Source of the DNA: GCA-958296115 sp965222445
Lineage (GTDB): Bacteria; Chloroflexota; Dehalococcoidia; Lucifugimonadales; CAJWER01
Reading direction: 5' to 3'
Assembly (NCBI GenBank): GCA_965222445.1
Contig: CBDCTY010000001.1
Span: 930,001 to 994,000 of the forward strand
DNA: 64,000 bases
Below, one piece after another: positions 7,002 to 14,836 of the stretch. The translations under genes were made by a program, and so were the position numbers. The notes beneath the pieces are model-generated. The model was not told the DNA's origin and did not search any database. It saw only the letters and a program-made list of their open reading frames with translations. Each line of letters starts with the position of its first letter. Positions within the stretch are counted from its first letter, which is position 1.

Positions 7002-7994
7002 ATGACAAGACCCGTCACCCTTTTCACCGGACAGTTCGCGGACATGCCCCTGGCGGAGCTGGCCCCCAAGGCCGCCGAGTGGGGCTACGACGGCCTGGAG
7101 CTGGCGTGCTGGGGAGACCACCTGGACGTCGACCGCGCCGCCAGGGACAAGGCCTACGCACAGGGCAGGATCGAGCTCCTCGCCGAGCATGGGCTGAAGG
7201 TCTTCGCCATCAGCAACCACCTGGCCGGCCAGCTAGTGTGCGACCCCAACGACGACGCCCGCTCGGACACCTTCGCGCCGGCGCGCTGCCACGGCGACGC
7301 GGAGGCCAAGCGGTCGTGGGCCGTCGAGGCGATGGTGAACACCGCCCTGTCGGCGCGGAACATGGGCCTCGACGTCGTCAACGGCTTCACCGGCTCGTCC
7401 ATCTGGCACATGATCTACAGCTTCCCGCCTGTCAGCGCTGCAATGATCGACGAAGGTTTCGCCTACTTCGCCGAGATGTGGGACCCTATCCTGGACGAGT
7501 TCGACAAGTGCGGCGTCAGGTTCGGGCTGGAGGTGCACCCGACGGAGGTCGCCTTCGACATAGTGACGTCCCATCGTGCCCTCGATGCAGTCGGCCACAG
7601 GGACGCCTTCGGCTTCAACTTCGACCCCAGCCACCTGCACTGGCAGATGGTCAGCCCGACGAAGTTCCTGCGCACGTTCCCCGACCGCATCTACCACACC
7701 CACATGAAGGACGCCGCCCTTACGCTGGACGGCGAGTCAGGGATACTGTCGTCCCACCTCAACTTCGGCAAGCCCGGGCGCGGCTGGGACTTCCGCACCC
7801 CTGGGCGAGGCCAGATCGACTTCGAGGACATCATCCGTACCCTGAACGCCATCGGGTACGAGGGGCCGCTGTCGGTGGAGTGGGAGGACGCGGCCATGGA
7901 CCGCGAGTTCGGTGCGGCCGAGGGGTGCAGGTTCGTCAAGTCCCGCCAGTTCCCACCTTCCGACAGGGTATTCGACGAAGCCTTCGGCGAGTAG
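7002..7994 (+). CDS. Sugar phosphate isomerase/epimerase-like TIM-barrel protein (AP endonuclease 2 family)
   Basis: Although the reading frame is open from 6621, the real start is ATG 7002, preceded by GAGGAAGA. The 330-residue TIM barrel shows the metal-site residues expected for xylose-isomerase-like enzymes: GLEVHPTEVAFD (Glu), FNFDPSHLHWQ (Asp/His), YHTHMKDA (His) and LSVEWEDAAMD (Glu). Such proteins isomerise or cleave keto-sugars and are frequent partners of Gfo/Idh and ThuA proteins. It is the last gene of the operon. Substrate unknown. Confidence 0.85.
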   Translation: MTRPVTLFTGQFADMPLAELAPKAAEWGYDGLELACWGDHLDVDRAARDKAYAQGRIELLAEHGLKVFAISNHLAGQLVCDPNDDARSDTFAPARCHGDAEAKRSWAVEAMVNTALSARNMGLDVVNGFTGSSIWHMIYSFPPVSAAMIDEGFAYFAEMWDPILDEFDKCGVRFGLEVHPTEVAFDIVTSHRALDAVGHRDAFGFNFDPSHLHWQMVSPTKFLRTFPDRIYHTHMKDAALTLDGESGILSSHLNFGKPGRGWDFRTPGRGQIDFEDIIRTLNAIGYEGPLSVEWEDAAMDREFGAAEGCRFVKSRQFPPSDRVFDEAFGE

Positions 7995-8331
7995 CCGTCC
8001 CCACCTGTCATCCCGGTAGCCGTCTAGCCTGCGCTTCCAACTGCCGGCCCCGCCTCGGCGAGGTCCTTCGTGCCAGGCGCGATCATCGATTCGGTTTCTG
8101 CACTCAGGACGGGTAGACGGCTTGGCCCTACGCCACCATCACGCTGGCCCCGGCCCGGCGCCGGCCTTCTCCCTGTGTCCGACGCGGCCAGGGGCATGAG
8201 GAGACTCCCCCCGCCCCACCATTAACGCGTAGCGGTCTCAGCCCACCCGGCCGCCATGGAGGTCGTCCTCAACCGGCGAGCGCGCCGTCAAGGCCAGCTG
8301 GTCTATCTCCGCCTCCCCGCACTACAGTGGT
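7995..8331. other. Intergenic region after the sugar operon
   Basis: About 340 GC-rich bases with no convincing reading frame, RNA or repeat. It ends at the 87-bp MITE. Confidence 0.5.
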
Positions 8332-8418
8332 CTAGGGGTACTCTGAATAACCCATCAGCACGGCTTAATTTCCTATGTGTGGAGCTGCAGTCCACGGACT
8401 TATTCAGACCATCCCTAG
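8332..8418. mobile_element. 87-bp MITE with CTAGGG termini (intact copy)
   Basis: The element begins CTAGGGGTACTCTGAATAA and ends TTATTCAGACCATCCCTAG, 19-bp terminal inverted repeats with three mismatches. A second copy at 54615-54804 is identical in most positions but is split by the 100-bp MITE. CTAG at both ends may be a duplicated CTAG target (or TA within it). It has no coding capacity. Confidence 0.8.
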
Positions 8419-8468
8419 TTCTTGGCTAGGGACCGGTCGCAGGATCCTGCTTGCGCCACAACGGGCCG

Positions 8469-8822
8469 CTACCTGTCGTCTCCTGCAAGGAGCACGCCGA
8501 TCTTTTCGAGAACCTCGTCTATTGTGTCAACGGGCAACGGCGCGACAACTCCGGCGTTGCGAGCTCGCCAGTCTAGACTCTTGACCTGGTCGGCCAGTAT
8601 GACTCCCCTTACACTCAGGCCGGATGGAATAGCGACCTCAAAGGGGTATCCTTTTACCTGGCTGGTGATTGGGCAAAGTAGGGCGAGCCCGACCTTGCCG
8701 TTATAAGCGCCCGGTGACAGAACAACGGCAGGCCGCCGTCCGGCCTGCTCGCTTCCCGTCTGCGGATTGAAGTCTATCCACACTGCATCTCCGCGCTGCG
8801 GGACTAGCGCCGGCCTCACCAT
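8469..8822 (-). CDS. mazF: MazF/PemK-type endoribonuclease toxin
   Basis: The 117-residue product has the complete MazF/CcdB-like SH3 barrel layout: PQRGDAVWIDFNPQTGSEQAG at the N-terminus, RRPAVVLSPGAYN with the catalytic Arg-Arg-Pro, then LCPITSQVKGYPFEV and VILADQVKSLDWRAR. These are the residues that bind and cleave single-stranded mRNA at short specific sites. Its ATG overlaps the mazE stop by 7 bases, so toxin translation depends on antitoxin translation. Length and motifs are normal, so it should be active unless neutralised. Confidence 0.92.
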   Translation of the reverse strand: MVRPALVPQRGDAVWIDFNPQTGSEQAGRRPAVVLSPGAYNGKVGLALLCPITSQVKGYPFEVAIPSGLSVRGVILADQVKSLDWRARNAGVVAPLPVDTIDEVLEKIGVLLAGDDR

Positions 8823-9058
8823 GCCTCGCGTCCTGTCGGAGGGCCTGTGTCCACTTCGTCGTGCCGATTGCTCTCCGTAATGCCCTCCAAGAGAGTATCC
8901 AGGTGCACAGGCCGTCGCCTCATCGGCTGGATGGCCAAGCCCTCGTCCCTGACAGTCAGCCGGACCGGAGAGTCGGGCTCCAGATCGAGCTGGCGGGCGA
9001 GTGTCTGGGGAATTCGCAGCGCAAGGCTATTGCCCCATTTCCTGATCCGAGTTTCCAT
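8816..9058 (-). CDS. mazE: MazE-type antitoxin (AbrB/SpoVT fold)
   Basis: From ATG 9058 an 80-residue protein begins METRIRKWGNSLALRIPQ, the classic MazE/AbrB swapped-hairpin DNA-binding start. The C-terminal part (PVHLDTLLEGITESNRHDEV) is the extended acidic region that wraps round MazF. ATG 9067, three codons upstream, is an equally possible start. Downstream it overlaps mazF. The promoter just upstream carries a palindrome suited to binding by the MazEF complex. Confidence 0.9.
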   Translation of the reverse strand: METRIRKWGNSLALRIPQTLARQLDLEPDSPVRLTVRDEGLAIQPMRRRPVHLDTLLEGITESNRHDEVDTGPPTGREAW

Positions 9059-9077
9059 TGGTCTCATGCTCCGGTCG

Positions 9078-9120
9078 TATATACGCATGTATATATAGGT
9101 ATCACGAAAGTCCTTGTCAA
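9078..9120 (-). promoter_or_regulatory. mazEF promoter and operator
   Basis: On the minus strand a consensus -35 TTGACA (9120-9115) and -10 TATATA (9097-9092) are separated by 17 bases. A perfect inverted repeat TATATAC-GCAT-GTATATA (9078-9095) overlaps the -10, so binding there would block transcription. Confidence 0.75.
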
Positions 9121-9129
9121 CCCGCCACC

Positions 9130-10824
9130 CTAAAACGGCTGGTAGGTCGTGGTGGTCCAGCGGGCTATGGCGGCCTGGGCCCTGGGGCTGATGGCGCGCT
9201 GGATGTCGACGTTGAGGAGGGCCGGGCGGTTGGCGGCGAAGGCGCGGTCGATGGCCGCGGGCAGGTCGTCCGGGTCGGTGACGTGCTCGCCGTAGCATCC
9301 CAGGGCCTCGGCGACCTTGTCATAGCGGGTCGGGAGCAGGTCCGTGGCGACCGGCTTGCCGTACACCTCGATCTGGATCTGACGGTCGATACCCCACGCC
9401 GCGTCGTTGCCCATGATCGACACTACGTTGATGCCGTGCCTCACCGCCGTGTCCAGCTCCATGCCGTTGAACCCGAAGCTGCCATCGCCCGTCAGCGATA
9501 TGGCACGCCGGTCGGGATAGGCCAGCTTTGCGGCCATTGCGGTCGGCAGGCCAGAGCCGAGCATGCCCACCGCCGAGAAGTAGTGCCACGACCGCGGCTC
9601 CAGGGCAGGGAGGTAGGCGCGGCCGAAGTGGCAGAAGTCGCCGCCCTCGAAGGTCAGGAAGTCGTCCCGGCGCAGCGCGGACTGGAGGGCCTTGTGGACG
9701 TAGATGGCGTGCATGGGCGTCTCGCTAACCGCGAGCTCGTCCAGCTTCCTTAGCTGGGCCTCCCGGACCTCGCGCAGGTCCCGCACCCAGGCCCGCTCGG
9801 CCCAAGAGCGGGCGGCGGCGCTCGCCGCGATCCTGTCCGCGACCGCGGCGACGTCGCCCACGATGCCCACTGCGACGCCGCGGTTGCGGCCTATCTCGGC
9901 CGGGGACGGGTCGACCTGCAGGACAACCGTGTCCGCCGATAAGGTTGGCGGCAGGGCGTACCCGATGATGATGTCCTGCTTCATGCCGAGCAGCAGCACA
10001 ACGTCGGCGTCGCGGAGCCTGCGGGCGGCGTCGTTGAGCCCGTTGTCGTAGAAGCCGGCGCAGTACGGGTGGTCGTCGGGCACCAGGCCGCGGGCTCCAG
10101 CCTCGGTCATGATCGGCGTCCGCGTCGCCTCCACGAGCCGCCGCAATTCGTCGCCCGAGCCGGAGTAGGCGGCGGCGGTCCCCGCAACGATCAGCGGCCT
10201 CTCCGCCGAGTGGAGAGCATCCACGATTGCCTCGACCTGGGCGTCGGACGCGCTTGAGTCGGGCCCGGGACGGTACTCGGACGGCTCGAAGTAGGTGACC
10301 TCGCTCTCGTCAAGGGTCTGCTGCTGGATGTCGATGGGGATGGTCAGGTGCACGGGGCCGCGCCTCCCCGAGTAGGCGAGCCTCAAGGCCTGGGCGATCA
10401 TGTGGGGGATGCGGCGCGGGTCGGTGACGAGCCACGCGCCCTTGGTCGTCGGGCGCGCCATGTCCACCTGCTCGATCTCCTGCATTGCGCCGCGCCCCAG
10501 CTCGTGCAGGGGGGCGCTCCCGCTGATCGAGAGCAGGGGGGCCTCGGCGTTGAGTGCGCTGCTGAGGCCGGGAATCGCGTTCGCGAACCCGGGCGTCGTG
10601 TACATGGCGACGCCGGGCTGGCCGGTGATGCGCGCCCACGCGTCGGCCATGTGGACCGCCGCCTGCTCGTGCCGCGTGTCTATGAACCGGAAGCCCATGT
10701 CCGCCATCACGTCCATGACGGGCAGGACGTGGTCGCCCGCCAGCGCGAACACGTTGGTCACGCCCTCCATCTGCAGGGCGCGTCCGATCAGGTGGCTTCC
10801 GGTGACTATCTTCGAGGTGGACAA
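9130..10824 (-). CDS. Thiamine-diphosphate-dependent enzyme (acetolactate synthase/oxalyl-CoA decarboxylase-like)
   Basis: A 564-residue protein with the three ThDP domains: an N-terminal Pyr domain with the catalytic Glu in DTRHEQAAVHMADAWAR, a central cofactor-like domain, and a C-terminal PP domain with the metal/ThDP motif GDGSFGFNGMEL...MGNDAAWG. A TTG start at 10824 is chosen because GGAGG lies five bases upstream and the frame further upstream runs into a mobile element. No small regulatory subunit is adjacent, so a catabolic 2-keto-acid or oxalyl-CoA-type reaction is as likely as acetolactate synthesis. It is divergent from the PTE-like gene. Confidence 0.8.
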   Translation of the reverse strand: MSTSKIVTGSHLIGRALQMEGVTNVFALAGDHVLPVMDVMADMGFRFIDTRHEQAAVHMADAWARITGQPGVAMYTTPGFANAIPGLSSALNAEAPLLSISGSAPLHELGRGAMQEIEQVDMARPTTKGAWLVTDPRRIPHMIAQALRLAYSGRRGPVHLTIPIDIQQQTLDESEVTYFEPSEYRPGPDSSASDAQVEAIVDALHSAERPLIVAGTAAAYSGSGDELRRLVEATRTPIMTEAGARGLVPDDHPYCAGFYDNGLNDAARRLRDADVVLLLGMKQDIIIGYALPPTLSADTVVLQVDPSPAEIGRNRGVAVGIVGDVAAVADRIAASAAARSWAERAWVRDLREVREAQLRKLDELAVSETPMHAIYVHKALQSALRRDDFLTFEGGDFCHFGRAYLPALEPRSWHYFSAVGMLGSGLPTAMAAKLAYPDRRAISLTGDGSFGFNGMELDTAVRHGINVVSIMGNDAAWGIDRQIQIEVYGKPVATDLLPTRYDKVAEALGCYGEHVTDPDDLPAAIDRAFAANRPALLNVDIQRAISPRAQAAIARWTTTTYQPF

Positions 10825-10894
10825 AGGGTACCTCCAACTCTGGTTTGGCTCGGCATATTGTAATGGGTGTTGCGCGTAGGGCGCTGCCGCCGCG

Positions 10895-11026
10895 CCGCGA
10901 TCGCAGGGCCTTTCCATTGTCCCATAAACCACATACCGTCATTCCCGCGCAGGCGGGAATCCAGGTGGGCGGTAGGGTATGTCCCTTCCGCAGGGAGCCA
11001 ACTTTGGAAAGGCCCTGCCGCGATCG
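10895..11026. mobile_element. 114-bp non-autonomous element with 13-bp perfect ends and 9-bp target duplication
   Basis: The element at 10904-11017 begins CAGGGCCTTTCCA and ends with its exact complement TGGAAAGGCCCTG. Direct copies of CCGCGATCG flank it at 10895-10903 and 11018-11026, a 9-bp target duplication. The interior has no coding capacity and contains a dRS3-like palindrome at 10941-10960. A related left end (CAGGGCCTTTCCATTGTCCC) occurs at about 54272. It separates the divergent ThDP and PTE-like genes. Confidence 0.75.
10941..10960. repeat. dRS3-like 20-bp palindrome
   Basis: ATTCCC, eight bases (GCGCAGGC), then GGGAAT: exactly the ATTCCC-N8-GGGAAT format known from Neisseria dRS3 repeats, embedded in the 114-bp element. 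Confidence 0.7.
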
Positions 11027-11034
11027 GACCTGTC

Positions 11035-11063
11035 TTGACACGGCGGACGGGCTGGCTTAGCGT
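11035..11063 (+). promoter_or_regulatory. Probable promoter of the PTE-like gene
   Basis: A consensus -35 TTGACA (11035-11040) is followed after 17 bases by TAGCGT (11058-11063), a weak -10. A GGAGGG ribosome site precedes ATG 11093. Confidence 0.4.
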
Positions 11064-11092
11064 TCCAGCGTCCAGCCGAAGGAGGGTCCTCT

Positions 11093-12124
11093 ATGCGCGG
11101 CATGGTCCAGACGGTGCTCGGCCCGGTCTCGCCGGAGACTCTGGGTCCGACCACGGCCCACGAGCACCTGATCCTCGACTTCTCGGTCGTATTCCAGGAG
11201 CCTGAGTCCGCGGCGGAGCGCGGCCTCGCGTTCCAGCCGGTCAGCCTCGACAACCTGGCGTGGGTCAGGTACGACCCCTTCCGCAGCAGAGACAACCTCA
11301 CCCTGGTCGACGAGGACACCACCGTCGAGGAGGCGATGCTGTTCAGGGCCGCAGGGGGCCGCACCATCGTCGACACCACGACGCGGGGCATAGGCCGGGA
11401 CCCGGCCGCCGCTGCACGGATCGCCCGTCGCACCGGCCTCAACGTCGTGATCGGCTCCGGCTACTACGTGGGCGCGTCCCACCCCGACGGGATGGACGCG
11501 ATGTCCGAGAACGAGATCGCGGCCGAGATCGTAGCTGACATCACGACCGGTCAGGCCGGTGTGAAAGCGGGCGTGATCGGCGAGCTCGGCTGCTCGTGGC
11601 CGCTGTGGGAGAACGAGCGGAAGGTGCTGAGGGCCGGCGCTCGGGCGCAGGTCGAGACCGGCGCGTCGATCATCATCCACCCCGGCAGGAGCGAGGACGC
11701 GCCGTTCGAGGTCCTGGACATGCTGGCCGCTGCGGGCGCGGATGTCGAGCGGGTGGTGATCGGGCACCTGGGGCGGACCTACTTCGACGCCGACCGGCTG
11801 CTGGAGCTCGCCCGGACGGGCTGCTACCTGGCATACGACCAGCTTGGGTGGGAGACGTCGAACTTCTCGCTGGGGCCGACCGATTTCCCCAGCGACGCCC
11901 AGCGCATCGGGTTCATCAGGCGCCTCGTCGACGAGGGGCACGGCGCACAGGTCCTGCTCGGCCAGGACGTGTGCTCCAAGGACAAGCTCGTGAAGTACGG
12001 CGGACTCGGCTTCGCCCACCTCCTCGACAACATCGCGCCGAGGATGGTCGAGGCTGGCATCTCGCAGGACGACGTCGACCGTATGCTGGTACGCAACCCA
12101 GCCGAGATGCTGACCCTCGCCTAA
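11093..12124 (+). CDS. Phosphotriesterase-family metal-dependent hydrolase
   Basis: A 343-residue amidohydrolase-superfamily TIM barrel. The first metal-binding pair is in TTAHEHLILD near residue 22, the bridging carboxylate is Glu in AGVIGELGCSW (PTE itself has a carboxylated Lys here), the later histidines are in IIIHPGR and VVIGHLGRTY, and the catalytic Asp is in LLGQDVCSKDK. The Glu bridge resembles the PHP/lactonase branch rather than true paraoxonases. Related enzymes hydrolyse lactones or aryl esters. A GGAGGG site lies just before the start. The substrate is unknown. Confidence 0.85.
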   Translation: MRGMVQTVLGPVSPETLGPTTAHEHLILDFSVVFQEPESAAERGLAFQPVSLDNLAWVRYDPFRSRDNLTLVDEDTTVEEAMLFRAAGGRTIVDTTTRGIGRDPAAAARIARRTGLNVVIGSGYYVGASHPDGMDAMSENEIAAEIVADITTGQAGVKAGVIGELGCSWPLWENERKVLRAGARAQVETGASIIIHPGRSEDAPFEVLDMLAAAGADVERVVIGHLGRTYFDADRLLELARTGCYLAYDQLGWETSNFSLGPTDFPSDAQRIGFIRRLVDEGHGAQVLLGQDVCSKDKLVKYGGLGFAHLLDNIAPRMVEAGISQDDVDRMLVRNPAEMLTLA

Positions 12125-12136
12125 ACCACCTCCGTC

Positions 12137-12179
12137 GTTCCCGCGAAGGGCCTGCCCCCGAGCAGTCGGGGGCGGGAAC
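12137..12179. repeat. Compound palindrome (GTTCCCGC..GCGGGAAC around CCCCCGA..TCGGGGG)
   Basis: An outer inverted repeat with an inner hairpin, the same design as copies at 1441, 2149, 54346 and 63133. It lies just after the PTE-like gene. Confidence 0.65.
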
Positions 12180-12269
12180 CTATCCCCGGCGGGGTGCAAA
12201 CGTGACCGATGAGGCAGTCAGCCACCCCATACATCCAGATTAGATAGGGATTTGGCCCCCCGGGCTGCG

Positions 12270-12298
12270 TTGACCGGCCCCGAACCCCCTGCTACACT
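12270..12298 (+). promoter_or_regulatory. Promoter upstream of the ABM-domain gene
   Basis: TTGACC (12270-12275), a 17-base spacer, then TACACT (12293-12298). The same -10 TACACT with 17-base spacing occurs before the PhyH gene at 34014. Confidence 0.6.
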
Positions 12299-12334
12299 CC
12301 GGCCAGCCAGGGACATGCCCATCGTGGAGGGGCG

Positions 12335-12637
12335 ATGATAGGCGTGCTGACGCATCACTGGGCAAAGGACGGCCGCGTCGACGAGGCGGCGGCGCTCCTG
12401 GACGGCAACGGGCGGGCCCAGAGCCGCGCCCCCGGCTTCGTGGTGCGCTACAGCCTCGCCTCCATGTCGGACCCCACGAAGCTGTCGAGCCTCGTCGTAT
12501 GGGAAAGCGACGAGATATACGACGCCTGGAAGGTCAGCCCCGAGCGCGCCGCGGCCATGGCGGGCGCCGAGGACCTGTGGGCCCGCCCCCCTGAGTCGGA
12601 GCGGTTCGAGGTCACCGCCACGGTCATTCCGGGGTGA
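12335..12637 (+). CDS. ABM-domain (dimeric alpha/beta barrel) protein
   Basis: A 100-residue product with the pattern of antibiotic-biosynthesis-monooxygenase/NIPSNAP-like ferredoxin folds: a first strand MIGVLTHHWAKDG, a helix, then PGFVVRYSLASMSDP and LSSLVVWESDEIYDAWKVSPE. The W-S-E-Y-W series in the second half is typical. Such small dimeric proteins act as cofactor-poor monooxygenases, heme or quinone modifiers, or simple binding proteins. The stop overlaps the next gene's GTG, so the two are co-translated. No specific function is evident. Confidence 0.7.
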   Translation: MIGVLTHHWAKDGRVDEAAALLDGNGRAQSRAPGFVVRYSLASMSDPTKLSSLVVWESDEIYDAWKVSPERAAAMAGAEDLWARPPESERFEVTATVIPG

Positions 12638-12984
12638 CGGCAATCCGGCACTACGTCGAGGAGTCCCGCGTGGTTGCCGCACTGCGAAGGGCGATCGACA
12701 CTGAGGCCCTGCTGTGGGCCGCGGGACTGCTGGTGCTTGTGGCGGGCGACCCGAGCTCCGATTTCCACTTCACCCTGTTCTGGCCGCAGTGGGTATTCGG
12801 AATCCAGAGTCCCGGCTACGGACTCGGACACTCCATCGGCTACCTGTTCAGAGGCGACCTGGCCAGCTCCCTGGACTCGCATCTCCTGGGAGTGCCGGTC
12901 GTGATTGCGCTTACCTACCGGATCATCACCCTGCAGGTCCCCAAGGCGCAGGCCTTCAGAACCAAGGAGAAGAATAGTGGCTGA
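12634..12984 (+). CDS. DUF2752-like membrane protein
   Basis: A 116-residue protein starting with GTG that overlaps the ABM gene's stop. It has two or three hydrophobic segments (ALLWAAGLLVLVAGD, WVFGIQ...YLF, HLLGVPVVIALTYRI). The segment SPGYGLGHSIGYLFRGDLA aligns by eye with the DUF2752 signature CPGCGLTRAxxxLLxGD, but both cysteines are replaced (Ser, Tyr). DUF2752 proteins are commonly next to TM2-domain genes, as here. The function of the family is unknown, and the loss of the Cys pair suggests a divergent copy. Confidence 0.6.
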   Translation: MTAIRHYVEESRVVAALRRAIDTEALLWAAGLLVLVAGDPSSDFHFTLFWPQWVFGIQSPGYGLGHSIGYLFRGDLASSLDSHLLGVPVVIALTYRIITLQVPKAQAFRTKEKNSG

Positions 12985-13330
12985 TATCAGGCGGCTAATG
13001 CCTGATCTGGAGGGCGAGGAGATGCTGTTTGTCGGCGGTCTCGTCAAGGAAATGACGGACACCCAGGCCGACACCTTTGCGGTCGCCTACAGGGCCCAGC
13101 GCCGCGACCCAATGACCGTGCTCCTGCTCACCTTGCTGGGGTTTGTCGTCATTACGGGCGTTCAGCGGTTCTACCTGGGCCAGATAGTCGTGGGCCTGCT
13201 CTACCTGTTCACGGCTGGCTTCTGCTTCATTGGGACGATCATCGACCTAGTGTCCCATAAGAAACTCTCCTTCCAGTACAACCAGATCAAGGCCCAGACC
13301 ATAGCAACGATGGTCAGGGGGAGCATGTAG
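12977..13330 (+). CDS. TM2-domain membrane protein
   Basis: GTG 12977 is chosen because AAGGAG lies eight bases upstream. The 117-residue product has a soluble N-terminus (VADIRRLMPDLEGEEM) and then the TM2 hairpin: a first helix LLLTLLGFVVITGV, the signature QRFYLGQIVVGLLYL, and GTIIDLV with the membrane Asp. TM2 proteins are small two-helix membrane proteins of unclear function, often near DUF2752. The start overlaps the upstream gene by eight bases. Confidence 0.8.
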   Translation: MADIRRLMPDLEGEEMLFVGGLVKEMTDTQADTFAVAYRAQRRDPMTVLLLTLLGFVVITGVQRFYLGQIVVGLLYLFTAGFCFIGTIIDLVSHKKLSFQYNQIKAQTIATMVRGSM

Positions 13331-13348
13331 AGGTCGCCCCGGCGTTGC

Positions 13349-14461
13349 CTAACGGAACCAGTCGAAGTTGACGCCGAGCGAGCGGTCTTCAAGCGGCAGG
13401 TCGACGCGCACGCCGCCCTCGTCCGACGACTTCTTGAGCGCGACCTCCACCTCGAGGGCCGTCGCGACGCGGCGACCCGAGTTCTTCGGCTCGTCCAGCC
13501 TGCCCTCGATGCAGTCGATCACGTCCGCCAGCGAGTAGATCCCGCCGTAGTGGCCCGTCTGCGGCCCGGGCCACGGCATCATAGCCCGCCCGGCGACGCC
13601 TCCCGAATCGACGTCCTGCCACAACTCCCAGCCGCCTCGCGGGAAGCCGTGGACGATCTCGCCCCGAGTCCCGCTGACCCTGAGCTGGGGCGCGCCCACC
13701 CGGAAGTGGACGACCACGCCATCTCCAGCCACTACCATCCCCTGCCCGACGAACTCGTCGCTGCCGCCCTGGTGCCTGCCCTCATCGCCGGTACCGATCG
13801 CCCATGCGGGGGGCGCTTCCAGGAAGTAGGACCAGTTCTGGTGCTGCGAGCTCGGCCTTGGCGCCTCTATCGACACCACGTCGCCGATTGCGCCCGACGT
13901 CACGAGCTCCTTAGCCGTCCCGAACGAGGGGTGGGTCGTCGAAATCGCCCCGCAGCTCAGGGGAACGCCTGCCTCGGCGCAGGCCCCGACCATCCGGTCG
14001 GCCTCCTCGAGCGTGTTCGCCATGGGCTTCTCCGTCACGATGCCCTTCGCCCCGTTCTCGACGGCGGCTACGGTCAGGTCCGCGCGTCCTCGGATGTTGG
14101 TGGCGACCGCAACGATGTCGGGCTTGACCTCCTCCAGCATCGCCATCGCGTCGGTGTAGACGCTCTCGGCGCCGTACCTCTCGGTGAACACATTCAGACG
14201 GCTCACGTCCCGGTCGGCGGCGGCCACGAGCTCGACGTCGGACCGGTCCGCCATGGCCTCGGCGTAGCTCGTCGGCCTGCCCGACCTGAGGTGGGCCTCG
14301 TGCTGGTGGAACCTGCGGTGGACGTCCAGGTCGGGGGTTGGCCTGTCACCCGACTGCAGATCGAATCTGGCCTGGTCCAGCGCCGGCCCGGGGCGCTCCG
14401 CCAGGTCGTACAGCATCCCCATCCATCCGAGTCCTATGACTGCGCCACGGTACTTGGCCAC
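13349..14461 (-). CDS. Gfo/Idh/MocA family oxidoreductase
   Basis: A 370-residue dehydrogenase with GAVIGLGWMGMLYD at the N-terminus for NAD(P), VTEKPMANTLEEAD near residue 150 carrying the catalytic-region Lys, and a C-terminal sheet domain with GFPRGGWELW. An insertion after the first strand (about residues 20-60) carries AHLRSGRPTSYAEAM and is longer than in the other copies of this window. It lies 375 bases downstream of the minus-strand aminotransferase and is probably transcribed separately. Substrate unknown. Confidence 0.85.
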   Translation of the reverse strand: MAKYRGAVIGLGWMGMLYDLAERPGPALDQARFDLQSGDRPTPDLDVHRRFHQHEAHLRSGRPTSYAEAMADRSDVELVAAADRDVSRLNVFTERYGAESVYTDAMAMLEEVKPDIVAVATNIRGRADLTVAAVENGAKGIVTEKPMANTLEEADRMVGACAEAGVPLSCGAISTTHPSFGTAKELVTSGAIGDVVSIEAPRPSSQHQNWSYFLEAPPAWAIGTGDEGRHQGGSDEFVGQGMVVAGDGVVVHFRVGAPQLRVSGTRGEIVHGFPRGGWELWQDVDSGGVAGRAMMPWPGPQTGHYGGIYSLADVIDCIEGRLDEPKNSGRRVATALEVEVALKKSSDEGGVRVDLPLEDRSLGVNFDWFR

Positions 14462-14836
14462 GACTCACCTCCTCGATTCCCGCGCTCGACGGTGTACAGG
14501 CCCCTTCCCTACGCCTTCCTCTCCCTCGACGGGCCCTCGACGGGAGAGGATTGAGAGCCTGCCCTGAGCTACCCGAAGGGTGAGGGTGAATACATCGAAA
14601 GCCCCCCCTCATCCCAGCCTTCTCCCGCAAGAACCTTTGCATGACTGACTACCCAACATGTAATTCCGACCGGAGGGAGGAATCTAAGGCGTTCTGCCGG
14701 GGTCGTCGGCCAGTCCAGCTGTGCTTGATGACATGGATTTGAGATTCCTCACTACGCTTCGCTACGTTCGGAATGACATATATATGGGGCTGTGCAAAGG
14801 TCTCCGCAAGGGGGAGAAGGGACGTTGGGACAGCCC
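14462..14836. other. Repeat-bearing intergenic region
   Basis: No gene is seen. It contains a GCCTGCCCTGAGCTACCCGA-type repeat (about 14558-14585) and a GAGATTCCTCACTACG...CGGAATGAC block (14740-14779) that recurs near 42915-42955. Confidence 0.5.

Noticed and set aside
4364..7069. A 901-codon open frame on the minus strand across the sugar operon
   Set aside because: It is antisense to four well-supported plus-strand genes, has Val/Leu/Asp-rich composition typical of high-GC antisense frames, and no recognisable domain.
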